DNA of 64,000 bases from an uncultured Campylobacter sp. (lineage in GTDB: Bacteria > Campylobacterota > Campylobacteria > Campylobacterales > Campylobacteraceae). How positions within the stretch are numbered: position 1 is the first letter of the stretch; every line of letters starts with the position of its first letter. Positions 1-7,826 of the stretch are shown here, one piece after another. The position numbers were made by a program, and so were the translations under genes. Under the pieces are notes generated by a model, which was given only the letters and a program-made list of their open reading frames with translations, was not told where the DNA came from and ran no database searches. The stretch lies in the NCBI RefSeq assembly GCF_938017775.1, contig NZ_CALIIU010000038.1, forward strand, positions 96,185 to 160,184, given 5' to 3'.

Positions 1-1
1 C

Positions 2-301
2 TGGGCACCTTTTGGCGAGGGTAGAAAGGATATGTTTGGCAACGCAGCGCTAAAAATGATCGCACAAAAGCAAGGCAGAAGCGTGGCTCAAGTGATTTTA
101 CGCTGGCTCGTGCAGCGCGGTATCGTCGTCATACCAAAGAGCGTGAGTAAAGAGCGCATGGCGGAAAATTTCAATATATTTGACTTCTCGCTAAGCGAGG
201 CGGATATGCAAACGATCGCAAGGCTAGACGATGGTGCGAGCCTATTTTTCGATCACAGCGATCCGCAGATAGTAAAGATGATAAATAACCTATTAAGATA
301 A
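2..301 (+). CDS. Aldo/keto reductase, C-terminal part (cut by window start)
   Basis: The reading frame is open from the first bases of the window, so the gene starts upstream and only about the last 99 residues are seen. The readable part begins WAPFGEGRKDMFGN and continues with QVILRWLVQRGIVVIPKS, the typical C-terminal aldo/keto reductase segment in which I-P-K-S and a following Arg or Lys bind the NADPH phosphate. The enzyme would be a cytoplasmic NADPH-dependent carbonyl reductase; its substrate cannot be told. It is followed after 36 bp by an exported esterase and then an exported flavodoxin, a small redox gene cluster. Family assignment is firm, exact role is not. Confidence 0.9.
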   Translation, partial: WAPFGEGRKDMFGNAALKMIAQKQGRSVAQVILRWLVQRGIVVIPKSVSKERMAENFNIFDFSLSEADMQTIARLDDGASLFFDHSDPQIVKMINNLLR

Positions 302-337
302 GTTCGGCTTCGCCGGCTAAATTTAAAAAGGTTAAAT

Positions 338-1267
338 TTGAAAAAAATTTTGATTTCGGCGCTATTTGCGGCAGCACTAGCGGGAGGGCAGATGAACGAG
401 AGCTTTACAAAAGAGAGCAAAATTTCAGATGTCGTCCGTGATGCGGCGTTTGGTGATTACGGCAGGTTGCTTTTCCCTACGCACAAGGGTTATTTTAGCG
501 GCGCTAAGCTTGGCGAGCTAAATTTGACGTGGTACGAGCACATCGATGCCAATAAAACGGTTGAAATTTTAAACTATCTAAAAGATCGCGCTAAGGCCGG
601 CGAGCAGGTATTTTATGATATTTACTCAAATACCGAAAAAGCCGCCGATCCGCGCAAAAACGATACTGGGCTTTTTTATTTCAAAGGAGAGCGGGGCAAA
701 CCGTTTGCAGTGGTGGTTGCCGGAGGCGGCTTTACCTATGTGGGCGCGATGCACGATAGTTTCCCGCATGCGCTTGAGCTTTCTAAAAAGGGCTACAACG
801 CCTTTGCGTTGATCTACCGCCCGGGCGCTAGGAGCGGGGCGCAAGACCTTGCTCGTGCGATTAGCTTTATTGTTGAGCACGCAAAGGAGCTTGAGGTGGG
901 AGTGGAGTTTTATTCGCTGTGGGGCGGCTCGGCCGGAGCTAGACTTGCGGCGATGCTGGGAAGCTACGGCACGCAGGCTTTTGAGCAGGGCTCGCATCCA
1001 CGCCCTGCAGCCGTGATAATGCAATATACGGGCTATTCGGACTTTACGCGAAATGATCCGCCGACCTTTGCCGTCGTTGGCGAAAACGACTGGATCGCAA
1101 ACCCCGGCGTGATGGAGCGACGGATACGAAATTTAGCCGCTGCGGGCGTTAAAACGCAGTTTCGTAGCTACGCAAATTTAGGTCACGGATTTGGCTTAGG
1201 CACCGGCACGGCGGCACAAGGCTGGCTGGATGAGGCGGTCAAATTTTGGCAAGAACAGATGAGATAA
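338..1267 (+). CDS. Exported alpha/beta hydrolase (esterase/lipase-like)
   Basis: This 309-residue protein starts at a TTG with AAAAAGG six bases upstream. The N-terminus MKKILISALFAAALAGG looks like a signal peptide, so the enzyme probably works in the periplasm. The nucleophile elbow reads WGGSAGARL with the putative catalytic Ser198, an oxyanion-type run VVAGGGF lies near residues 128-134, Asp251 sits in VGENDW and His283 in LGHGF, which together give a Ser-Asp-His triad in the right order. The pattern fits the BD-FAE / esterase_lipase families. The substrate is unknown. The next gene, an exported flavodoxin, begins 16 bp downstream, so the two are probably co-transcribed. Confidence 0.85.
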   Translation: MKKILISALFAAALAGGQMNESFTKESKISDVVRDAAFGDYGRLLFPTHKGYFSGAKLGELNLTWYEHIDANKTVEILNYLKDRAKAGEQVFYDIYSNTEKAADPRKNDTGLFYFKGERGKPFAVVVAGGGFTYVGAMHDSFPHALELSKKGYNAFALIYRPGARSGAQDLARAISFIVEHAKELEVGVEFYSLWGGSAGARLAAMLGSYGTQAFEQGSHPRPAAVIMQYTGYSDFTRNDPPTFAVVGENDWIANPGVMERRIRNLAAAGVKTQFRSYANLGHGFGLGTGTAAQGWLDEAVKFWQEQMR

Positions 1268-1283
1268 AAGAAAGGAAAATAAA

Positions 1284-1853
1284 ATGAAAGAACTAAGTAA
1301 AATAATGGCTACAGCGCTTGCTATGTGTTCATTCGCGGCAAACCAAAGCGCAGCGGAAAATATCAAATTTGAGCCGCAAAAGACGCTCGTAGTCTATTTT
1401 TCAGCAGGCGGCAATACGGCTAGAGCGGCAAATTTAATAGCGCAAAATTTAGGTGCTAAGATAGTCGAGCTAAAACCGGCACAACCCTACACAAACGCAG
1501 ATATGAACTACAACGATCCAAAAAGTCGCGTTAGTCGCGAGCACGATGATGCATCGCTTAGGAGCGTACCGCTAACTAACGCTAAAATCCCCGGCTGGGA
1601 GAACTACGAGACTGTTTTTGTGGGCTATCCGATCTGGTGGCACGATGCTGCGTGGCCGATCGACGAGTTTATAAAAAACAACGATTTTAACGGCAAAAAA
1701 GTGATCCCGTTTTGCACCGTTTATAGCTCCGGGCTTGAAAATAGCGATAAAAATTTAGCCAAGAAAGCAAACGGCGGCGAGTGGCTAGCGGGGAAGTGCT
1801 TCGGCGAGAGACCGAGCGAAAAAGAGATAAAAGAGTGGCTTGCGAAATTTTAG
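1284..1853 (+). CDS. Exported flavodoxin-family protein
   Basis: This protein has 189 residues. The first 24 or so residues (MKELSKIMATALAMCSFAAN onwards) look like a signal peptide ending at an A-x-A type site. The mature part starts with TLVVYFSAGGNTARAANLIA, a flavodoxin fold FMN phosphate loop (S-x-G-N-T), and continues with VGYPIWWHDAAWPIDEFI, the second FMN-contacting loop of the flavodoxin_4 family. Such proteins bind FMN and act as quinone reductases or electron carriers. Export is unusual for flavodoxins but common in this family in Campylobacter. It sits between an exported esterase and a cupin gene. No catalytic partner can be named. Confidence 0.88.
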   Translation: MKELSKIMATALAMCSFAANQSAAENIKFEPQKTLVVYFSAGGNTARAANLIAQNLGAKIVELKPAQPYTNADMNYNDPKSRVSREHDDASLRSVPLTNAKIPGWENYETVFVGYPIWWHDAAWPIDEFIKNNDFNGKKVIPFCTVYSSGLENSDKNLAKKANGGEWLAGKCFGERPSEKEIKEWLAKF

Positions 1854-1869
1854 GCGAGCTCGCACTTTG

Positions 1870-1897
1870 GCTTTAAATTTGTGATTAAATTTAAAGC
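1870..1897 (+). terminator. Stem-loop after the flavodoxin gene
   Basis: A perfect 11-bp inverted repeat, GCTTTAAATTT at 1870-1880 and AAATTTAAAGC at 1887-1897, with a six-base loop, lies 16 bp past the flavodoxin stop. It has no clear U-tract after it, so it could be a weak terminator or a transcript-stabilising hairpin. Confidence 0.45.
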
Positions 1898-2019
1898 GGG
1901 CATAATGAAAGATAAAAAATGAACGCTAAAATTCTTAAAATTTTGAGTTTAGCGACCGGTGCGCGCGTTAAATTTAAGCGCACAAGAGCACTGCGAAAAA
2001 TATAGACAAAGGAGAAGGG

Positions 2020-2465
2020 ATGCAGGAAAAGCAAGTTTTGGTTAAAAAGGAAAATCTCGCCGTCTATGACAAGGTGAGCGATAAAATTTTTGCAGGCGGT
2101 CTGCCGAAAGTCACGCTACTTTTCGGCGCGACGCCTTATGCAAATGCAGGAGCAGCGCTAGTGCATTTTCCGCGTGGAGTACGCACGGCATGGCACACGC
2201 ATCCCGTGGGCCAAAATTTAATTGTAACGCAGGGCAAAATTTACACCGGTACGGCGGACGGAATCGTGCAAATCGCTCGTCCTGGGACGTAGTGCTTTGT
2301 CCGCCGGGCGTCAAACACTGGCACGGAGCCGGACTGCACGAAGACGGCGAGCACATCGCGGCAGCCTTTGAAAAGGACGGCAAAAACGTAACGTGGATGG
2401 AGCATCTAAGCGAGGATGAGTATAAAAGTCTCGTCAAAAAAGCGGACGCAAAGGATGCGGAGTAG
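2020..2465 (+). pseudogene. Cupin-domain protein, frameshifted
   Basis: The ATG at 2020 follows GGAGAAGG. Frame one gives a cupin front half with the metal-binding run AWHTHPVGQNLIVTQGK and ends at a TAG at 2290. The adjoining frame carries the second half, DVVLCPPGVKHWHGA, up to 2465. The two halves meet at CCTGGGACG (2281-2289). One more G there would restore PGDVVLCPPG and a continuous protein of about 148 residues. The intact protein would be a small metal-binding cupin of the carboxymuconolactone-decarboxylase-associated type. The gene is either broken by a one-base deletion or carries a sequencing error; a GGG run is too short for classic phase variation. Confidence 0.8.
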
Positions 2466-2496
2466 TATCCTCCAGATAGAATTTACGGTAGTTGCA

Positions 2497-2536
2497 GGTA
2501 AATTTTTGCGTGCCGTTAGGCACATTTAAATTTACC
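2497..2536. terminator. Bidirectional terminator-like hairpin between convergent genes
   Basis: GGTAAATTT (2497-2505) pairs with AAATTTACC (2528-2536), and inside it GTGCC (2510-2514) pairs with GGCAC (2519-2523) around a GTTA loop. The structure lies between the cupin pseudogene and the convergent gene on the minus strand and includes the latter's stop codon. Confidence 0.6.
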
Positions 2537-2891
2537 ACTCGATGCTGAGCAGATCGCCGAAAATTTCTTTGCAATACTGAATGAAGCGTTTGGGAATTTT
2601 AACGCCGCTGATATCCACGGTGATGACGCTGTCTTGGATCTCAAAAACGATAAGCTCGCTAGTGATTTTCACTGCCTTGCAGCCGTTATAACATACGTCG
2701 CCATTACACTCGGCGTATAAGCCGTTATGCGGCGCGTCTGCGTCCTCGTATCGCCCGAGCTTGATCGGTCTTTGGAAAAGCAGATAGTTTTTATAGTCGT
2801 ACCTGTCGTCCGCAAGGCCTATCATATAATAATTCTCGGCGCTGTTTTTGGAAGCGGTCGCAACACCTGCTTTAAAATTTAGTCTAAACAT
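2532..2891 (-). CDS. Small unknown protein, Imm10-like
   Basis: The frame is open from a TTG at 2918, but that codon lies inside the predicted purM terminator. I therefore prefer the ATG at 2891, which gives 119 residues; neither start has a good ribosome site. The protein has no signal peptide or membrane segment. The stretch MIGLADD, then NYLLFQRP, then LYAECNGDVCYNGCKAVKI recalls the layout of Imm10-type immunity proteins (GLADD, LLQR, a short Y.GG core, then a beta strand). That likeness is from memory of the family and is weak. No toxin gene lies next to it, so if it is an immunity protein it is an orphan. Otherwise function is unknown. Confidence 0.6.
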   Translation of the reverse strand: MFRLNFKAGVATASKNSAENYYMIGLADDRYDYKNYLLFQRPIKLGRYEDADAPHNGLYAECNGDVCYNGCKAVKITSELIVFEIQDSVITVDISGVKIPKRFIQYCKEIFGDLLSIEW

Positions 2892-2909
2892 AAATTCTGC
2901 TTTGGCAAA

Positions 2910-2930
2910 AAGCGGCAAATTTTACCGCTT
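2910..2930 (-). terminator. Rho-independent-like terminator of purM
   Basis: On the minus strand AAGCGG, a nine-base loop and CCGCTT are followed directly by TTT. It begins six bases after the purM stop codon. The short 6-bp GC-rich stem with a T-run fits an intrinsic terminator. Confidence 0.65.
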
Positions 2931-2935
2931 CAAAT

Positions 2936-3919
2936 TTACACGAGCTGTGCACCTTGTCCTTTTACGACCTCGCCAATAACGTATCCATCGGTATTTGCCA
3001 GCACGAAGTCTGCGTTTTCTTTCGGAGCTACGACGATCATGCCAATGCCCATATTAAACGTCCTCATCATCTCGGCAGGCTCTACCTTTTGCGCGACGAT
3101 TTTAAAGATTTCGGGCGTGCGGATTGCGGCGTGTTCGATCTTTGCGCCTAGTCCCTCCGGAAATACGCGCGGCAGATTTTCCACGATGCCGCCGCCCGTG
3201 ATGTGCGCGAGCGCGTGGATTTTGTCTTTTAAATTTAAAAAGTCGCCGACGTAAATCCTGGTCGGTTCCAAAAGCACATCGATGAGCGCGCGACCGTCCA
3301 CTTTGTCGTCAAATTTTAGCCCCAGCTCGGCGATCACTTTGCGCGCGAGCGAGAAGCCGTTTGAGTGCAGGCCGCTGCTAGGAAGCGCGATGAGCACGTC
3401 GCCCTCACGGACGAATTTTGAGCGGTCGATCTCGTCCTCCTCGGCGATGCCCACGGCAAAGCCTGCAAGGTCGAAGTCGCCTTTCTCATACATCGAGGGC
3501 ATCTCTGCCGTTTCGCCGCCGATCAGTGCACAGCGGGCGAGCTTGCAGCCCTCGGCGATGCTTTTTACGACCTCTTTGGCATCTGCGATCTCGAGCTTCG
3601 CCGTTGCGTAGTAGTCGAGAAAAAACAGCGGCTCGGCGAAGTTGCAGATGAGATCATTCACGCACATCGCGACGAGATCCTGCCCCACGCCGTCAAATTT
3701 ACGCGCGTCTATCGCGAGTCGTAGCTTTGTGCCAACACCGTCGGTGGCGCCTAGGATCGCGGGCTTTTTGTAGCCTGCGGGCAGCCTCACCGCACCCGAA
3801 AATGAGCCAATACCGCCCAAAATGTGCGGAGTTTGCGTCGCTTTAACGAACGGTTTTATCGCGTTTACGAAGTCATTTCCTGCGTCTATATCGACGCCCG
3901 CGTCTTTGTAGCTTATCAA
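2936..3919 (-). CDS. purM: Phosphoribosylformylglycinamidine cyclo-ligase (AIR synthetase)
   Basis: The 327-residue protein is full length for PurM and closes the imidazole ring of aminoimidazole ribonucleotide, using ATP, in purine synthesis in the cytoplasm. It starts MISYKDAGVDIDAGN, and shows the conserved GATDGVGTKLRLA ATP/substrate loop, the metal-region DLVAMCVND, the GGETAEMPSMY segment and the GLHSNGFSLAR segment, followed by HITGGG. The gene is divergent from coaE, which it faces across 73 bp. A terminator-like hairpin lies just after its stop, so it is probably a single-gene unit. purF, another purine gene, is elsewhere in the window, so the pathway is not clustered. Confidence 0.98.
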   Translation of the reverse strand: MISYKDAGVDIDAGNDFVNAIKPFVKATQTPHILGGIGSFSGAVRLPAGYKKPAILGATDGVGTKLRLAIDARKFDGVGQDLVAMCVNDLICNFAEPLFFLDYYATAKLEIADAKEVVKSIAEGCKLARCALIGGETAEMPSMYEKGDFDLAGFAVGIAEEDEIDRSKFVREGDVLIALPSSGLHSNGFSLARKVIAELGLKFDDKVDGRALIDVLLEPTRIYVGDFLNLKDKIHALAHITGGGIVENLPRVFPEGLGAKIEHAAIRTPEIFKIVAQKVEPAEMMRTFNMGIGMIVVAPKENADFVLANTDGYVIGEVVKGQGAQLV

Positions 3920-3938
3920 ATTTTATCCTCCAAGATGG

Positions 3939-3944
3939 TATAAT
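3939..3944 (+). promoter_or_regulatory. Possible -10 box for coaE
   Basis: TATAAT lies 48 bp before the coaE start in the short purM-coaE gap. No -35 match is seen, which is normal for Campylobacter sigma-70 promoters. The word is easily met by chance in AT-rich gaps. Confidence 0.4.
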
Positions 3945-3992
3945 TTCGCAGATTTTAGCTAAAATCGAATAAAAACGCTATAAAGGCTCATC

Positions 3993-4667
3993 TTGAAATT
4001 TAAACACGCCGTCGTCATCACGGGCAGCATCGGTAGCGGCAAGAGCGCGGTTTGCGAGCTGCTTGCCGGGCTCGGATTTGAGATCATCGATGCCGATAAG
4101 ATTTCGCATGACGTTTTGGATCGCTGCGCCGCGCAGGTGGCGGAAATTTTTGGCGCGCAATACGTCGTGCAAAAAGACGTACAGGCTGCAAATTTGAACC
4201 CCCAAGCGGAATTTAACGCTAGATCGGGCGAGGAAATTTCAGCTGCCCCTTGCACCTCGGTGGACCGAAAAAAGCTAGGCGAGCTGGTGTTTAAAAACCC
4301 TGCTGAGCTTGCAAAGCTAGAAGCGTTGCTGCATCCAAAGATAACGGCTGAAATTTTATTGCAGGCGCAGGCTTTGGAGGCAAAAGGAAGGCTTTATTTT
4401 GTCGATATTCCGCTATTTTTCGAGGGCAAGAGATATGAGTTTTTTGACAAAGTAGCGGTCGTTTATGCGCCTAAAGATACGCTGATCGCGCGCGTGATGA
4501 AGCGAAACGGGCTGGATCGTGCCGCCGCAAAACACCGCGTGGAGCTGCAAACGGACATAGAGCAAAAGCGCGCCATGGCGGATTTTGTGATAGACAATAG
4601 TGGCGATCTTGCCGCGCTTAAGGCCGCGGTGGAGAGATTTTTAAAAGAGCTAAAAGATAAAATTTAG
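3993..4667 (+). CDS. coaE: Dephospho-CoA kinase
   Basis: CoaE phosphorylates the ribose 3' hydroxyl of dephospho-CoA, the last step of coenzyme A synthesis. The start is a TTG with AAAGG six bases before it. The P-loop GSIGSGKS is at residues 11-18, followed by the substrate motif IDADKISHDVL, the helix VDRKKLGELVF and the lid region RVMKRNGLDRAAAKHR. At 224 residues it is longer than the usual roughly 200. The extra length sits around residues 55-90, between the VAEIFG strand and the DRKKLG helix, and looks like a lineage-specific loop. A hairpin follows the stop codon. Confidence 0.95.
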   Translation: MKFKHAVVITGSIGSGKSAVCELLAGLGFEIIDADKISHDVLDRCAAQVAEIFGAQYVVQKDVQAANLNPQAEFNARSGEEISAAPCTSVDRKKLGELVFKNPAELAKLEALLHPKITAEILLQAQALEAKGRLYFVDIPLFFEGKRYEFFDKVAVVYAPKDTLIARVMKRNGLDRAAAKHRVELQTDIEQKRAMADFVIDNSGDLAALKAAVERFLKELKDKI

Positions 4668-4670
4668 CCC

Positions 4671-4688
4671 TTTGCGCGGTTGCGCAAA
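4671..4688 (+). terminator. Hairpin after coaE
   Basis: TTTGCGC (4671-4677) and GCGCAAA (4682-4688) form a perfect 7-bp stem with a GGTT loop, three bases past the coaE stop. The following ATTTCT is only partly T-rich. Confidence 0.6.
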
Positions 4689-4731
4689 ATTTCTACGTAA
4701 ATTGAGATGAGTTGAAAATAAAGGAGAGGCG

Positions 4732-5652
4732 ATGAGGATCGGTAGCTGTGCCCAAAGCGGCGCTAAATTTCAAAATTTTAAAAGCACGCCGCTTAAAGAG
4801 CGATTAAAATTTACGGCGCGAGCGGTTTTACTCTCCGCGCTGTTTGCGACGGGCGCTTCGGCGGAGATCGACGATCTAAGAAAGGGCTGCGCCGCGGGGA
4901 GCGAGATGGATTGTAAAAAACTAAGCCGCGTGATAAATGAGCTGCAGCGCGGCTGCGACGCTGGCGGCGAGGAAAACGCGCTGGATTGCGCAAATTTAGG
5001 CTATGCATACGACTCAAATAGAAGCTTCAGGCAGGCCGCACGCTATTACGACAGGGCGTGCAAGCTCGGCGAGCAGAAGGGCTGCGTCTATTTAGGGATG
5101 CTCTACAACGACGGGCAGGGGGTAACGCAGGATCGCAAGAGGGCGAATGAGCTTTTTAGCGATGCTTGTAAGAAAAGCAGCAGCGAGGGGTGCGCGAGCC
5201 TTGCATACAACTATAAAAAGGGGCTCGGCGTCTATCCAGACACGAAAATGGCGATCGAGCTTTTGATTAAGGCTTGCAAGATGGGGCAAGTAGAGGCGTG
5301 CCATAACCTAGGGCTTAGCTACGTTCTTGGCGAAGGCGTGAAAAAAGACGCGGACAGAGCCAGGATATTTTTTACGAGGGCTTGCGAGCAGGGACACGCG
5401 GATTCGTGCGTAAATTTGGGCGTTACGTATTTCAAAGGCGACGGCGGGCAAAAGGATCATGCGCTTGCTGCGAAGTATTTTAGCGAGGCGTGCGAGAAAA
5501 GCGATGAGCCGCTAGCCTGTTCAAATTTGGCGTATCAATACGAAAAGGGCTGGGGCGTAGCGAAAGATAAAAAGAGGGCGCGCGAGCTTTATGAAAAGGC
5601 TTGCAAGCTCGGAAGATTTGATGCTTGCGAGCATTTAGAGATTATGAGATGA
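4732..5652 (+). CDS. Cysteine-rich Sel1-repeat (Hcp-like) exported protein
   Basis: This 306-residue protein has AAGGAGAGGCG before its ATG. The N-terminus is long; a hydrophobic signal-like segment (ARAVLLSALFATGASA) covers about residues 28-43. After it come tandem helix-turn-helix Sel1 repeats of about 36 residues, each with a pair of cysteines spaced as in Helicobacter cysteine-rich proteins: examples are RACKLGEQKGCVYLG, ACKMGQVEACHNLG and ACEQGHADSCVNLG. In that family each repeat is locked by a disulfide, so the protein is likely periplasmic or secreted and oxidised. Such proteins bind peptides or peptidoglycan-like ligands. The exact role is unknown. It stands alone between coaE and dapF. 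Confidence 0.9.
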   Translation: MRIGSCAQSGAKFQNFKSTPLKERLKFTARAVLLSALFATGASAEIDDLRKGCAAGSEMDCKKLSRVINELQRGCDAGGEENALDCANLGYAYDSNRSFRQAARYYDRACKLGEQKGCVYLGMLYNDGQGVTQDRKRANELFSDACKKSSSEGCASLAYNYKKGLGVYPDTKMAIELLIKACKMGQVEACHNLGLSYVLGEGVKKDADRARIFFTRACEQGHADSCVNLGVTYFKGDGGQKDHALAAKYFSEACEKSDEPLACSNLAYQYEKGWGVAKDKKRARELYEKACKLGRFDACEHLEIMR

Positions 5653-5830
5653 GACTCTAACATCAAGCGCGAAAAACGCATAACAAAATGGGCTCACGAA
5701 AGAAGATACGTTAGTAAATTGAGTCTTAGTAAAGCCTAGGAATAAGCGATACGCTTAAATTTAGATATAAGTAAAATTTTAATAAAGCGTTAGTGAGCGT
5801 TAGTAATTTTAAAAATTTGCGAGGTAGATA

Positions 5831-6709
5831 ATGAAAATTTCAAAATATAATGCGAGCGGAAATGATTTCGTAATATTTACGGATTCAGTTAAGGCGGATA
5901 GATCCAAGCTAGCGCGCGAGCTATGTGATAGGCGCGATGGAGTAGGCGCCGATGGGCTCATCGTTGTGTTGCCGAAATTTAACGGTATCGAGGGGATAAA
6001 CTTTGAGTGGGAATTTTATAATAGCGACGGCAGTAGCGCCGATATGTGCGGCAACGGCTCGCGAGCGGTATGCATGTATGCGTATGAGAATTTTTTGGCC
6101 GCGCAGAGTATGAAATTTCTAAGCGGCGCAGGCGTAATTAGCGGCGAAATTTTCGGTATTTTCGGCGGAAATTTGAGCGAGAGCATGCGAGGCGAGCTAC
6201 GCAATGTAAGCTTTGGCGAGATTTTCAATCTTCGCCCTAACGCTCACGCGTTAGTAGCTAACGTAGAGGTAATGTTAACTTGTCCTAAACGCCTAGGCGA
6301 AAGCTTTGAGGAGGCAGGACTAACGTGGTATTTTTATAACACAGGAGTGCCGCACTTAGTAACTTTCGTTAGCGATTTAAATGAGTTCGACGCCGCGCTA
6401 GCCCGCGATCTGCGTGAAAAGTATAACGCTAACGTTAATTATGCGTTAGTTCAAAGCCGCCTCGCAAGCAAAATTTTAAAGGTGCGCACCTTTGAGCGTG
6501 GCGTAGAAGCCGAAACTCTCGCATGCGGTACGGGGATGGCAGCATGCTTCATCGCAGGCGTCGAAAATATGGGGCTAGCTCCCGACATCCGCGTGATACC
6601 TGCAAGCGGTGAAACGCTAAATTTGCGCTTAGGGGATGGAGGCAAAATTTACTTTCGCGGCGACGTTAGGCATACTTTCGATGGCGAATTTATCGGATAC
6701 GTGGAGTAG
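5831..6709 (+). CDS. dapF: Diaminopimelate epimerase
   Basis: DapF turns LL-diaminopimelate into the meso form for lysine and peptidoglycan synthesis. The protein is 292 residues, with the start MKISKYNASGNDF typical of the family. The two catalytic cysteines are visible: Cys73 in ADMCGNGSR and Cys232 in ETLACGTGMAA. The family is cofactor-free and cytoplasmic. GAGGT lies just before the ATG. The sequence around residues 110-140 is more divergent than the active-site regions. The related gene dapB lies 40 kb away on the other strand. Confidence 0.97.
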   Translation: MKISKYNASGNDFVIFTDSVKADRSKLARELCDRRDGVGADGLIVVLPKFNGIEGINFEWEFYNSDGSSADMCGNGSRAVCMYAYENFLAAQSMKFLSGAGVISGEIFGIFGGNLSESMRGELRNVSFGEIFNLRPNAHALVANVEVMLTCPKRLGESFEEAGLTWYFYNTGVPHLVTFVSDLNEFDAALARDLREKYNANVNYALVQSRLASKILKVRTFERGVEAETLACGTGMAACFIAGVENMGLAPDIRVIPASGETLNLRLGDGGKIYFRGDVRHTFDGEFIGYVE

Positions 6710-7412
6710 GCAGACGGAATTTCGAGCCGGTTTGCGCGAGAATCCGTGAAATTTTCGAGTGTAATTTATACAAAATTTCGCTTTTCGCTTCGTTTTATAA
6801 AATAATAGATTTGCAATACGACATTGGAATTTTAAAATTTTATGATGATGAAATTTTAAAATTTACAGGGCATGGTTTGCACGAGAATTTTAATTTTGAG
6901 GTAAAATTTGGCGCTTCACTGCAAATTTAATTCCAAATTTCGGAATTTTATGAAATAAAATTTTAAGATTTTAGCGTGCGGAATTTTGCTACTAAATTTA
7001 AAATTTTTGCTTGAATTTCATATTTGTATTGCATTAATTCGGGCTTTTGTGGAATTTAGCATTATAAATTTACGCTCTAGCCCGCTCGTTCGGTTTATAA
7101 TTTTTGCTGCCACCGGAAAAAATCCGCCGTGTTCGCACAAGTGAAATTCCGTCGCATTTGCACGAGCGAAATCCGCCACTAATGGCAGAAAACGCGGTAT
7201 CCAAGCGCAAATCCTCGCCGCGGGCAAAATCTGTCAGACGATAAAGGCTGGATTTATAGATGTGGCAATTCTTGAAGCGCGGTAGAATTTACTAACGACG
7301 ATAAAAGCATAGTGTGGATACGGCGAAATTTAAATTTGCGCCCGCCGAATTCCGTCGCGCCGTCTTTTTGTCGTTTAAATTTTAAATTCCATCCGCGTCG
7401 GTTTGGCTGAAA
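6710..7412. other. Non-coding stretch, very rich in AAATTT
   Basis: No credible gene is seen here in any frame. By eye the first 300 bp hold about eleven copies of AAATTT plus several GAATTT, against a chance expectation well below one. The rest is of mixed composition. It may be a decayed gene or plain intergenic DNA. Confidence 0.5.
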
Positions 7413-7559
7413 CTAGGCATAAAATCTGATGATTAACTCTCTGGCGAGCGCTAAAATCACGACGAAGATTGTAAATTTTAATAAAGATTTTTGTCGTATC
7501 GCGACAAGCATAACGATGCCAAATAAAACGAGCGCAATGTCTAAAAATGTATCTTTCAT
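7413..7559 (-). CDS. 48-residue membrane protein, second gene of a tiny pair
   Basis: The frame gives MKDTFLDIALVLFGIVMLVA, then IRQKSLL, then a second hydrophobic run FTIFVVILALARELIIRFYA. That is two short membrane segments with a positively charged turn between them. Its ATG overlaps the stop of the upstream gene in an ATGA arrangement, so translation is probably coupled. The size and shape recall small hairpin membrane proteins, but I cannot name a family. The overlap and the good ribosome site of the first gene are the main support for it being real. Confidence 0.65.
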   Translation of the reverse strand: MKDTFLDIALVLFGIVMLVAIRQKSLLKFTIFVVILALARELIIRFYA

Positions 7560-7720
7560 ACGCTTAATTGAAATTTAATCAAAATACTAAGTATGATAAG
7601 AAGTATTATAAAGCGCAAGATTGATCGCATGGAGGATAGATCGCCAAATTCTTTGTCATATTCCTTTTTTACCTCCCACTCGGCTTTCCATGCGAACATT
7701 TTTACTATAAAATCCAGCAT
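7556..7720 (-). CDS. 54-residue single-span membrane protein, first gene of a tiny pair
   Basis: The ATG at 7720 lies six bases after AAGGAG, a near-ideal ribosome site. The protein starts MLDFIVKMFAWKAEWEVKKE, a charged amphipathic front part, and ends with one hydrophobic helix, LRFIILLIILSILIKF, near the C-terminus. It would be anchored in the inner membrane by its tail. The stop overlaps the start of the next small gene by four bases. No family is recognised. An alternative ATG two codons upstream is too close to the ribosome site. Confidence 0.7.
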   Translation of the reverse strand: MLDFIVKMFAWKAEWEVKKEYDKEFGDLSSMRSILRFIILLIILSILIKFQLSV

Positions 7721-7826
7721 TTTCATCTCCTTTTTTTAAGGCGAGTCGCATAAAAATGAAATTTTGTCGCTCCACGTGAAATTAAAGAATTCTATCTAAT
7801 TGGCGCTTAAAATTTTTAATTTTGGG

